Below, one piece after another: positions 1 through 7,784 of a stretch of DNA of 10,489 nt. The position numbers and the translations under genes are program-made. Where the stretch lies: NCBI GenBank assembly GCA_024196135.1, contig JAMQCK010001240.1, forward strand, positions 1 through 10,489. The letters are read 5' to 3'. How positions within the stretch are numbered: position 1 is the first letter of the stretch; every line of letters starts with the position of its first letter. This DNA is from Pleurotus ostreatus/Saccharomyces cerevisiae fusant. Taxonomy: Eukaryota > Opisthokonta. The notes beneath the pieces were generated by a model. That model was not told the origin of the DNA and did not search any database. It saw nothing but the letters and a program-made list of their open reading frames with translations.

Positions 1-1106
1 ATGTGCGAGTCGAGCGTGGTGGGGTGCGTGAGGATGTGCGAGGTCGTGAAGCGCTTGGGCGGCGTGTCCGAGGGCGGGATGGAGAGCAGGAACGTCGTGG
101 AGGTGCCGAGGGAGAGGATGGCGTCACCGGGGGCGGAGAGGCCGATGACGGTCGCGGGGTTGTCGCCCGTGGTGGGCGCGATGATGCACTCGGGGTTGAA
201 GCCCCAGCGCTCGACCCAGTAGCGGTCGATCTTGCCGAGGGTGGTGCCGCCTGGGACGGGCTCGGGGCCGAGCTTCGCGCGGAGCTCGGGACCGCCGGCG
301 GCTTCGAGCAGCTTGTCCTCCCACTTGCAGGTGAGGACGTTCATGAGGTTCATGCCGCTCGCGTCCGAGATCTCGATGGGGCCGATGTGGCCAAGGAACA
401 CCGAGTGCATGAACGAGGAGACAAGGGAAATGCGGGCGCTGGCGGCGTAGGTAGCGGGGTCTACGCGGCGAAGCTGAGAGGATAGATTAGCAGGAGGAGG
501 AACGCGATCTAGTCAGATACGAACCTTCTTAATCTGAGGGCCAGTAAAGCGCTCGTATCCGCGGCTGCCAGTCAGGTCAGCGAGCTGTTGAGCACCACCG
601 GCAGCCTCCTCGAGCTCGCGGCACTCGCGAGTCGTCGAGGAATCCTGCCAGATGGGGGCCCGTTGCCATGCAAAAGCGCCGGGAGCGAGCTGGGTCAGCG
701 GCTTGGCGGCGTCGAGCGTGCTAAGCAGCTTTTCGCCGTCGGCAGACCAGTACACGGAGCCGTGTTGCTTTTGGTTCATCAGTACAAGAGGGAAGAAGGA
801 CAGAAAACTTGTACACACCTGACCAGACCCAGAGATGGCGACGATGGAGCCAAAGTCGACGCCAGCGGCGCGCATGCGGGTCAAGAGGAGATCGTACGCC
901 TCGAGCCACATTGCGACGGGGGAAGTAGCCTCGCCGTTCGGCCCCGGGATGGCACCCTTCACGGTGCCGTAGTGAGCAAGGTCGGATTCAAAGTGGACGC
1001 ATGATTCGTGCACGACGCAGGCATCCTGGGAGATCAGGACGCCCTTGAGCTGCTGCGTCGACAGGTCCAGCCCGAAGAACAGCGGGTTTTCGGGGTATCC
1101 GGCCAT
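1..1106 (-). CDS. XKS1: D-xylulokinase (FGGY carbohydrate kinase), C-terminus beyond window
   Basis: Phosphorylates D-xylulose to xylulose-5-phosphate with ATP, feeding pentose catabolism into the pentose phosphate pathway; expected in the cytosol. Reading leftward, the exons are 1106-819, 767-525 and 473-<1, with introns 768-818 (51 nt) and 474-524 (51 nt, branch site CTAAT). They give 334 residues; fungal xylulokinases run to roughly 550-600, so the C-terminal part lies outside. Visible family motifs are the N-terminal FGGY phosphate loop GLDLST (residues 12-17), the sugar-binding SGSGQQHGS (92-100, rebuilt across intron 1), WQDSST (136-141), FTGPQIKK (170-177), TGDNPAT (279-285, whose Asp is the likely catalytic base by family analogy) and SLGTSTT (298-304). 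The ATG at 1106 is chosen because the conserved N-terminus begins there; the frame stays open upstream, but that part is low-complexity promoter sequence. A TATA box lies about 85 bp upstream. Intron 1 is a multiple of three and has no stop, so its retention would only insert 17 residues. Confidence 0.93.
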
Positions 1107-1188
1107 GATAAGTCTATAGAGTGATGTGAAGCGTTGGGGGAGGGAGGGGGAGGGGACGCGGGTGAGCGGCCGGCGCGCGAGGGACGCG

Positions 1189-1196
1189 CTTATATA
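1189..1196 (-). promoter_or_regulatory. TATA box of the xylulokinase gene
   Basis: On the minus strand this reads TATATAAG, set in GC-rich sequence about 83-90 bp upstream of the XKS1 ATG. Position and sequence fit a fungal core promoter. The transcription start itself cannot be read from sequence. Confidence 0.6.
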
Positions 1197-1350
1197 TGCC
1201 CGCGACAAACCCGGTGATGTTAGCGCGGGCCGCCACCCCGAATTGCATTTCTGCATCATCCGCCGCACCGCTCGCTCCTGGCTTGCTCCAACGAACGCTG
1301 CCGCCGGTGGTGCCGCGCACCAGCCAGCGCCCCGTAAATTTTGCCCCGAG

Positions 1351-1583
1351 GCGGGGTCGTCAAAGGCGTGGGCGGCGCGCTTTTTGCGTCGCTCGTCATC
1401 GCCCCTCCACACCCTCGAGGGCGTGCGGAGGCGGCCCCTGTGGGGGGCGGCGCCGGGGTCGAGGTCCCGCCAGCGTCTGGGGTGGCCGGTGTCGAGCACT
1501 TGGCGGTGCCGGCCGCCTCATTCTGGACGCGGGCAAGATCTGGATGTCGGCATCGGATCTTCTTCCCCAGACACACCGCGGGG
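1351..1583. promoter_or_regulatory. Cluster of CreA/Mig1-type GC boxes upstream of xylulokinase
   Basis: Seven matches to the carbon-catabolite repressor consensus SYGGRG are seen: 1351-1356, 1440-1445, 1453-1458, 1477-1482 and 1578-1583 on the plus strand, and 1405-1410 and 1565-1570 on the minus strand. The first is part of a perfect inverted repeat, CCCCG-AGG-CGGGG (1344-1356). They lie 245-480 bp upstream of the XKS1 start, where repressor sites of sugar-catabolism genes are expected. The sequence here is very GC-rich and a few matches are expected by chance (roughly three by my hand estimate), so function is inferred. Confidence 0.35.
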
Positions 1584-2687
1584 TCAAAAGTCGAACCGTT
1601 TTCGATCCTTATTTGGCAACTTTTGGATGTGGTTCTACAACAGCTATCTCAGGCTGAGGCACGCTGGTCGTCCCCTGAACGACCATGAAGGATATACGTA
1701 TGAGGTCTACGCTGTTACGAATGTCCCTCACCTGGTGATTGAGTATGAGAGCCAGCGAATGTGTGGGCAAGGCCTCCGGCCAATTGTGGATAGGACAGAA
1801 GGTGGCCAATCCAGGCGGTCTTACGACTTCATTGAACCCAACGATAGGCAAGTTTGAATGGCGGCGATATGAAAGGAAGCCTTCACCGCCTTGAAGGCGC
1901 TAAAGGATCTTTGAACTAGGATGGCCTTGCTGCGCTGCGGTCCTTCTGAGACGTAGCCAATCGTCAGCTGGATGTATAGGCTTGGAATTCGAGGACATGG
2001 GGTCCAATGTCGGTAAGAGCCGCCTGTCTCGCAACGAATCGTGTGCAGATGACTGATGCTTGAGGGGTTGTGTGCACGCAGGGAGTAGGACCGATGACCT
2101 TCCAGCTCAAAGCGACAAAGGGTGTGATGCACGCAGGACAGGGAAATGTCGTCAGAGGACATCGGTACAAAACGGCATGGGGGGTACACAGCTAGGGTTT
2201 GAAGAGTCCAGAGGCTGAAGAGCGGGCAGGATCGTCATGACGGCTCCCGGGCGGTGTACCTTCGGGGACGATTGATAATGATAATCCAAGGCGTGGCTTT
2301 CAAGATGCAAAGTCAGCTGAGGACTGGAAAACCTAGAGCTGGGTCCCAAAGGCAAGGATTGGCTGGTTGGCGAAGATCATGGCCACGTAGGAGCACAGAG
2401 TCATGCAACAAGCAGGCAGCGATCGACGCCGAGTTCCGTGGAATCCCATGCCATTCCGAAGAGGGATCATCAAGCACTCTTGGTGGCGTCTAGCGATGCC
2501 TGAGCGCAAAGGCATGAGGCAGTCGATGCGCCTCCGCGATCCAGCACAGATGAGCTCGAGCTCGATGTCGACTTCGTGAAGGCAGAAAGCAGCCCGAGTG
2601 ATCGACCGGCCCGCGCGATCTCCAGACCATTTCTCATGCTTCGCGGTTTGCTCTTCAGACGGTCGCTGCTGGCTCGGACGGGCACTG

Positions 2688-2693
2688 TATATA
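2688..2693 (+). promoter_or_regulatory. TATA box candidate for PUS1
   Basis: TATATA at the centre of the palindrome TGTATATACA (2686-2695). It sits only 36-41 bp before the ATG at 2729, which would leave a 5' leader of a few to about 15 nt if used in the usual way. It could instead serve a start codon further downstream, such as the in-frame ATG at 2857. Confidence 0.45.
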
Positions 2694-2728
2694 CACCACG
2701 AAGACCACACCCTCACCACCGCACCTTG

Positions 2729-4837
2729 ATGTCAACAGCGGTCAAGCGTGCTGCCGATGAGGAGCCCCCCTCGCAAAACGCCCGAAAATAGACGGGGAAG
2801 TGTCCCCCGAGCCTGCGACGTCTGCAGACCCGCCAGCATTGGTCACGGACGTGCAGATGGAGGGAGAAAGCAGAGATACGACTCCAACGGCCCAGACAGC
2901 GACATCTACGACGGAGGAACCGGTCGCCTCGTCCAGTGGCGCGCAGGGCCCGATCAAGCGTGCACCCGATCCCAACTCGAAGCGCTCCCAGCGCAAGGCG
3001 GACAAGCGCAAAGACAAGGGGAAGGATAAGGACAAGGACGGTAGACAGCCATGGACCGACCGGCGTCGGGGGACGCGCGCAGAGAACGCTACGGAGGACG
3101 GCGAGCCGCGCGAGAAGGCACCGCGCCTGCCGAAGCGTATGTGCGCGGTGCTTATTGGGTTCTGCGGCTCGGGGTATAATGGGATGCAAATGTGCGTGTA
3201 GTGCTCCGACGAAGTGGGGGGAGAACGCATGCTGACGGAGAGTAGCCAGAAGCCCCCGGCGAAGACGATCGAGAACGAGCTGTTCGACGCGTTCGTGCGC
3301 GTAGGCGCGGTGTCGAGGGACAATTCAGACGACCCGGTGAAGGTGCGTGCGGTGAGGGGCGAAGGATACGGCGGGTGCTCACACGACATCCAGGTCGGGC
3401 TGAAGCGCGCGGCGCGTACGGACGCGGGCGTACATGCAGCGGGCAACCTCGTCTCCCTAAAGCTCATCACGGCCATCCCGGGCGTACCAGATCTCGTTGC
3501 GCGCGTCAATGAAGAGCTTCCACCGCAGATACGGATGTGGGGATTCGTGAGTCCACTTCCCCCTCCTTCCACGCATTTGTCGCTCACTCCCCCACCAGAC
3601 CCGCGTTACCAACTCCTTCGAGGCACGGCAGTAAGCCTACAATACTACTCCCAACTCACAATACACTAACCTCCCCCAGAATGTGCGACAGCCGCAAATA
3701 CACCTACTTCTTCCCCTCCTACATGCTCATCCCGCCCAAACCCGGCACCGGCAACCACACCAACCTGCAGCAATTCTGCGAGGACGCGCCCGTGCCCGCG
3801 CTCGACCATCCCTTCTGGCAGGGGCACGCCGAGGACGATCCGGAGACGGAGATGCAGCGCAAGCGGCTTTGGCGGCTGCCGAAGGATAAGCTGGAGGCGT
3901 TGAGGAGGACGGCGGAGAAGTTCGAGGGGACGCATAATTTCCATAATTTCACGGTGGGGAGGACGTTCCAGGATCGGAGCTGCATGCGGTATATGAAGAA
4001 GATTGAGGTGCGCTGGGCGGAACAACAGTTGCGAATGCCACATACCACTTTCTCTATGGTCTGTCTTACGCTAACTCCGTCACTGTTTAGATTGCAGATC
4101 CTGTTGTTTACGGTGACACGGAATGGATCGCCGTTACGCTGCACGGCCAGAGCTTCATGCTGCACCAAATCGTACGCTATCCTCGCCGCTCATCCAATCC
4201 CACCCCAAGCTAACCACCAACCAGCGCAAAATGATGTCCGCCCTCGTCCTCTCCGTACGCAACGACACTCCCGCGAGCGTCATGGACGAGCTCTACGGCG
4301 CGCGCACCACCTTCATCCCCAAGATGCCCTCCCTCGGCCTCCTCCTCGAGCACCCCATCTTCGACTCGTACAACCGCAAGGCGAAGGCGGAGAGCAAGGG
4401 CGCGCCCGGCGATGCGGAGTACCGCGCGCCGATTGACTTCGACCAGTATGCGGAGGCGATTCGGGCGTTCAAGGAGGAGTTTATATACAAGAATATGCGC
4501 GCGGTGGAGGATAGGGATGGGCTGTGAGTGGTCTCGTTCGTGCGGAATGGGGAGGGGGAGGCAGTTGCTGACGGTGATTTGTAGATTTGACGCGTGGATT
4601 CGGCATGTGGATGCGTATACGGGGCAGGAGTTGCTATACCTCAACCCGAAGGGCACTGTACCAGCGGTCGCAGCCCTCAAGCCAGGAGCGACGCGCGAGA
4701 ACCCCTTCAAGGAGAAGCGGAAGTTCAATCTGACTTCCTTCGACGGGCCAATCAAGGACGAGGAATCAGACGAAGAGGTCGAGGAGCCTGTGGCCAAGAG
4801 CGCGAAGGGTGCGAAGTTGGCAGAGTTGGAGGGATAG
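2729..4837 (+). CDS. PUS1: tRNA pseudouridine synthase, Pus1 type (TruA family)
   Basis: Isomerises uridine to pseudouridine in nuclear tRNAs (and some other RNAs). Clear exons: ..-3191, 3246-3342, 3394-3546, 3599-3630, 3680-4007, 4091-4171, 4225-4523 and 4585-4837. Introns are 54, 51, 52, 49, 83, 53 and 61 nt; most show a CTRAY branch site such as CTAAC or CTGAC. Family motifs: [12 protein letters not shown] at the start of the fold, AKTIENELF, the catalytic loop [14 protein letters not shown] (Asp about residue 182), NSFEARQMCDSRKY rebuilt across two introns, HNFHNFTV, and [15 protein letters not shown]. The N-terminal ~120 residues are low-complexity, with a Lys/Arg/Asp-rich tract (about 2980-3050) that looks like a nuclear localisation signal; the C-terminal tail is acidic. 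The 5' end is uncertain: the ATG at 2729 is in another frame and stops at 2789-2791. A 44-nt intron 2748-2791 restores the frame and gives 553 residues, near the 544 of yeast Pus1. Alternatives are a one-base indel near 2788 or a start at 2857. Confidence 0.93.
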
Positions 4838-4992
4838 ACCATGGTCCAAGTCAAGAACCTTTGCTTCGATTGTAGCCCATGGGGTCCTCGCAAAACACTC
4901 TATTAGCCACACCAATCGTACATGTATAATACATATCGTCCTGCGAGAATGCACTGCAGGGTGAACCCACGGAGGGAGGATCATGCAAGCGC
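4838..4992. other. Convergent 3' spacer between PUS1 and RPB4
   Basis: Only 155 bp separate the stop codons of two genes pointing at each other. Both 3' UTRs and polyadenylation sites must lie here or overlap the neighbouring gene. I see no perfect AATAAA; an AT-richer stretch around 4918-4935 is the likeliest polyadenylation region. Confidence 0.5.
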
Positions 4993-5622
4993 TCATGTCT
5001 GGAACTTGCGCATCGTTTGGATCTCGTTCAAGAGGGCCTGCAGACGATCATCATCAACCTTGTCTTCCAAACTTGAAGGGGGTGCATCAACACATGTGAA
5101 CGGACGAGACACTGGACACACCTCGGGATGATACTCTTCGCCTCCTCCGCCTCTGCCGGGCAAAGGTTCGCGAGCTGTGCCGTCTCGAACTGCGTCAACT
5201 GGGGTTCGCGTCGAAGGATCCTACGAAGGGGGACCGATGTTAGTCACGTAAGAGAAGGGGACTGAAGCTACGTACTCTCGAACCGCACTCGCCGAGTCCG
5301 TCGTGTGCCATTTCGCGAAAGTCTTGACATAGTCCAACGTCTTTGCGTACACACTACACAGCGCCCCCTCAGTGACAATCCGCTCAATCAGACGCTTGAA
5401 ACGCACGCATTATCCGGCGCGATCTTCTCGCGGTTCTCCAGCAGGTACTTGACCTCTGAAATGAGCAAACAACCCGCCTGGGCGAACTCTGACGATCGAA
5501 ACAAGAAGCAATGAGTACATCGTTATATGTCGTTCTTTGCTCTAGTATGCACCTGGTCCCAGCTTCAGCGTCGTCGCATCCTCTTCCTCAAGCTGCGTGC
5601 GGGGACGGAGGCGGGTGGTCAT
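4993..5622 (-). CDS. RPB4: RNA polymerase II subunit Rpb4
   Basis: Rpb4 pairs with Rpb7 to form the stalk of RNA polymerase II and acts in initiation, termination and mRNA export or decay. Five exons read leftward: 5622-5553, 5488-5407, 5353-5276, 5220-5122 and 5071-4993, with introns of 64, 53, 55 and 50 nt, all GT-AG. They join in frame to 135 residues, close to human POLR2D (142). Family blocks: an acidic N-terminus with LEEEDATTLKLGPEF (residues 11-25), the helix SEVKYLLENR (35-44), TLDYVKTFAKW (56-66), the HRDC-like core ETAQLANLCP and AEEAKSIIPSLE (89-112), and the C-terminal DDDRLQALLNEIQTMRKFQT (116-135). It is the short, metazoan-like form, without the long insertion of budding-yeast Rpb4. 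The ATG at 5622 has a strong context (CCGCCACC before ATG). The gene is convergent with PUS1 and follows the bHLH gene on the same strand. Two CACGTG boxes lie just upstream. Confidence 0.94.
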
Positions 5623-5675
5623 GGTGGCGGGAGACAAGCGCTATACGGCCGGGCCGGGGAAAGAACAATGGACGC

Positions 5676-5701
5676 CACGTGCACGTCGTCCGTAGCACGT
5701 G
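5676..5701. promoter_or_regulatory. Tandem CACGTG E-boxes in the RPB4 promoter
   Basis: Two perfect palindromic E-boxes, CACGTG at 5676-5681 and 5696-5701, start exactly 20 bp apart. They lie 54-79 bp upstream of the RPB4 start codon. CACGTG is the classic site of group B bHLH factors (for example Cbf1 and Pho4 in yeast). I noticed no other CACGTG in the window. Binding is inferred. Confidence 0.55.
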
Positions 5702-5860
5702 CCAAAACTCCCTTCCTCGGTGTCGATGTTCGACTTTTGAGCACGCTTCTGCGGGAACAAGTGCAATTCTACGCGGGGAAAGGACATACATACATGGTAC
5801 GCTTTGATTTACAGGACGGAACACGGTTGGATATAGCAAAGTAGCGGAGCCCTCGACGAT

Positions 5861-6967
5861 TCATAGAACAATTCCCAACAACGAACTAGGTGTCTGCTTC
5901 TGCATCCTGTTATACTTACGGGAGCGAGACACAAAGCCTCCATCCCCTTCGCCGAGATCCATCATGCCATGTCCTCCAATCGTCGACGTCCTCATATTCA
6001 GCAGAAGCGATGCAGCCGACTCGTCCTCGGGCGTCAGAAGAGGCGAGGTCACAGGCGAGACGACCGGCGTGGGCGCGCAAGACTGCGCACCGGACGACGA
6101 GGATTTGGCGGCGGCGGCTTGCAGAGTTGGACCCAGAGACAGCGGAGGGGGGATGTCGAGGCTGTCCGACCGACCGCGGGCGGGGAACTTGGTAGAGGAC
6201 GGGGGCGAAGGGAGATAGGATCCCACATCGACATCGCGAGCACGCTCGGAGAACATCTCGGAGATGGATGGCAACCTTGGGATAGCCCGTTCGTCGCTAG
6301 CAGGCTCGCACGCTCCGTCGAGGGAGTCACTGGCGCCCCGCTTCCGCTTCGTCGCCGTGCGAGTGCTGCAAGTGGCACACGACGGGGAAGGCAGGGGTGC
6401 AGGGACGGGCGCCTTTTCTTCGACCTCGAGATCCGTGACGCGCTGGATAAGATCCTGCATGTACGCCACCGTCTTCACGAGGATCTCGAGCTTGAACTCC
6501 TTCTCTTTCTTCGGCCCTCCACGCCGCCCCGCGGTCTGCTTGCGGTCGACGTAGTCTCCGTCGTCGTCACCGCTGTCCTCGGCGTCCTCCTTCCCTGTGT
6601 CGTCTGCGCCATCCGGCCGAGTATCGTAGTCGGCCGGGATCAACGAGCTGAGGGTTGACAGCGCTTCGTTGATCTTGGTCCGACGAGCCTTCTCGATGAT
6701 GGAGTGGTTGAGCTTGCGCTGGGCTTCACGCGACGCACGCGAGACGCCGCTGGGCTTGCGACCGCGCTTGACGGGTGGTAGAGTCGTCGCTGGTGGCGTG
6801 TCGACGATGGGTTTGGAGGCGGGCTTGGGAAGGATGAAGGGCTGGTGAGGCGAGGCCGAGCGAAGGTCTACAGGGTCTTGAAAAGCGTCGGTCGAGTTGC
6901 CAAGGCGGGCCCTCTTTGCTTTGCGAGCAGGGTTCGTGCTGGCTGCATACGAACTTCTGGTAGACAT
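5861..6967 (-). CDS. bHLH transcription factor, specific role unknown
   Basis: One open frame of 368 residues from the ATG at 6967, with a TATA box about 50 bp upstream. The basic region and helix 1 (about 79-112) contain NHSIIEKARRTKINEAL. Its H88, E92 and R96 occupy the three positions that define CACGTG-binding (group B) bHLH proteins. Helix 2 (about 157-182) contains LEILVKTVAYMQDLIQRVT. The loop between them is about 45 residues, acidic then basic, far longer than usual. An RGRKPSG sequence (68-74) resembles an AT-hook, and KAKRAR (16-21) could be a nuclear localisation signal. Residues 183-368 are Ser/Pro-rich and disordered-looking, as in activation or regulatory regions, with KRKRG at 207-211. 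I cannot assign it to a named regulator. Near the 3' end a GTAAGT at 5919-5914 could be a donor, but I found no convincing acceptor, so the unspliced end is preferred. Confidence 0.85.
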   Translation of the reverse strand: MSTRSSYAASTNPARKAKRARLGNSTDAFQDPVDLRSASPHQPFILPKPASKPIVDTPPATTLPPVKRGRKPSGVSRASREAQRKLNHSIIEKARRTKINEALSTLSSLIPADYDTRPDGADDTGKEDAEDSGDDDGDYVDRKQTAGRRGGPKKEKEFKLEILVKTVAYMQDLIQRVTDLEVEEKAPVPAPLPSPSCATCSTRTATKRKRGASDSLDGACEPASDERAIPRLPSISEMFSERARDVDVGSYLPSPPSSTKFPARGRSDSLDIPPPLSLGPTLQAAAAKSSSSGAQSCAPTPVVSPVTSPLLTPEDESAASLLLNMRTSTIGGHGMMDLGEGDGGFVSRSRKYNRMQKQTPSSLLGIVL

Positions 6968-7015
6968 GGCGGTAGAGGACAGAGATTGGGAGGGACGAGA
7001 AGGAAGGTCAACGTG

Positions 7016-7021
7016 TTTATA
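7016..7021 (-). promoter_or_regulatory. TATA box of the bHLH gene
   Basis: TATAAA on the minus strand, 49-54 bp upstream of the ATG at 6967. The spacing implies a short 5' leader of about 15-25 nt. Confidence 0.5.
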
Positions 7022-7654
7022 GAGATAGCTCGTCAGCGAACGCCCAGGAATGCTCGTGTGCCCCTCCTATGCCCAGCAACGTGCTATGCTTGTCTTCCAT
7101 TTTAGGCACGCACACGACCGCAGCCAAGCCTGGGATTGGACAGTGAGCGCGCACGTTCGTCCACGATGAGACAGCTTCGGACGGCGAAGATAGACCAAGC
7201 CGCCGAGATGGTGAGTTCATTTCGCGGAGGTACAATACAATGGGGGCTGCGTTAAGGCCAGATAACCTACAATGCAAGCACGTTGGTCTCAGGAGCCTGA
7301 GTAGGATCGAGTCATAGCCGCCTTCTTTGAAGGACCTTGACAGTGTAAGTGGCGCGATGGAGTACCTGTAGTTGTCAGATGAAGTCGAACACTGCCCGCG
7401 AAAGATGGACGCAGACATCGAGAATCGAGTATAGGTGGCTACATTGGGCCTGTGCAGCAAGCGCGCCACGATTAAGCGGCTGTGAAGCCTCTGAGCAGAA
7501 TTCTGCTTCCAATAAAGCGGTATGAGGCGTGTGTATTGTCTAGATCATGACGAAGTTATTGACCATTGAGCATGAGGTCCAGGGGAGTGCAGAGCCGGAG
7601 AGCGCAGAGACAACTACAATTGAACCTTTGAACTTGAAGTTGATGTCCGATGCT

Positions 7655-7714
7655 TGTTGATCCGAGGCGTTTCTTGTTGACCTCAACGAGGCTGCCGATC
7701 AACAGTTGTCAACA
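7655..7714. repeat. Four TGTTGA motifs in phased spacing upstream of the CCCH gene
   Basis: Four copies of TGTTGAYM: TGTTGATC at 7655-7662 and TGTTGACC at 7675-7682 on the plus strand, then TGTTGATC at 7697-7704 and TGTTGACA at 7707-7714 on the minus strand. Start-to-start steps are 20, 22 and 10 bp, close to whole helical turns. They lie 71-130 bp upstream of the ATG at 7785, where an activator would bind. The factor is unknown. Confidence 0.4.
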
Positions 7715-7784
7715 ACTACATCTTTAGTAACGGCTGTCCCACGACTCTTGTCCTGAACCTCCATCTCCCTCCAGTTTGGTCACC

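Larger units (their letters stand above)
1107..2728. other. Divergent intergenic spacer between XKS1 and PUS1, no gene recognised
   Basis: About 1.6 kb without a convincing gene. The XKS1-proximal third (to about 1600) is GC-rich and carries the XKS1 TATA box and GC boxes. The rest is closer to balanced composition. It holds scattered CCAAT pentamers (1780-1784, 1806-1810, 1957-1961), a hairpin with a 7-bp stem and 6-nt loop (1879-1898), a 6-bp-stem hairpin (1666-1684) and a palindrome CGTCATGACG (2233-2242). Open frames occur on both strands, but their translations are low-complexity or unlike any family I know. A long promoter or a non-coding transcript is possible; nothing here decides it. 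Confidence 0.5.
6968..7784. other. Divergent promoter region between the bHLH and CCCH genes
   Basis: About 820 bp between two divergently read genes, with no supported gene of its own. It carries the bHLH TATA box, a CCAAT pentamer (7509-7513) and a cluster of TGTTGA motifs close to the CCCH gene (7655-7714). A 150-codon open frame on the minus strand (7017-7469) has a translation unlike any family I know and no sign of splicing, so I leave it out. Confidence 0.5.

Noticed and set aside
3..485. 160-codon plus-strand open frame
   Set aside because: It is the antisense of XKS1 exon 3, whose minus-strand translation carries clear FGGY motifs.
1107..1499. In-frame upstream extension of xylulokinase
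   Set aside because: It would add 131 low-complexity residues, overlaps the TATA box, and precedes the conserved N-terminus at 1106.
1126..1857. 243-codon plus-strand open frame in the XKS1 promoter
   Set aside because: Arg/Gly/Pro-rich translation typical of GC-rich non-coding sequence; no domain recognised.
2333..2719. 128-codon minus-strand open frame upstream of PUS1
   Set aside because: No family resemblance and no promoter; probably a chance frame.
2742..3587. 281-codon minus-strand open frame
   Set aside because: Antisense to PUS1 exons and introns; composition reflects the codon bias of the real strand.
5969..6658. 229-codon plus-strand open frame
   Set aside because: Antisense of the bHLH gene, which has a recognisable domain.
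7017..7469. 150-codon minus-strand open frame in the divergent promoter
   Set aside because: No recognisable domain; it overlaps the bHLH TATA box and has no splicing signals that make sense.
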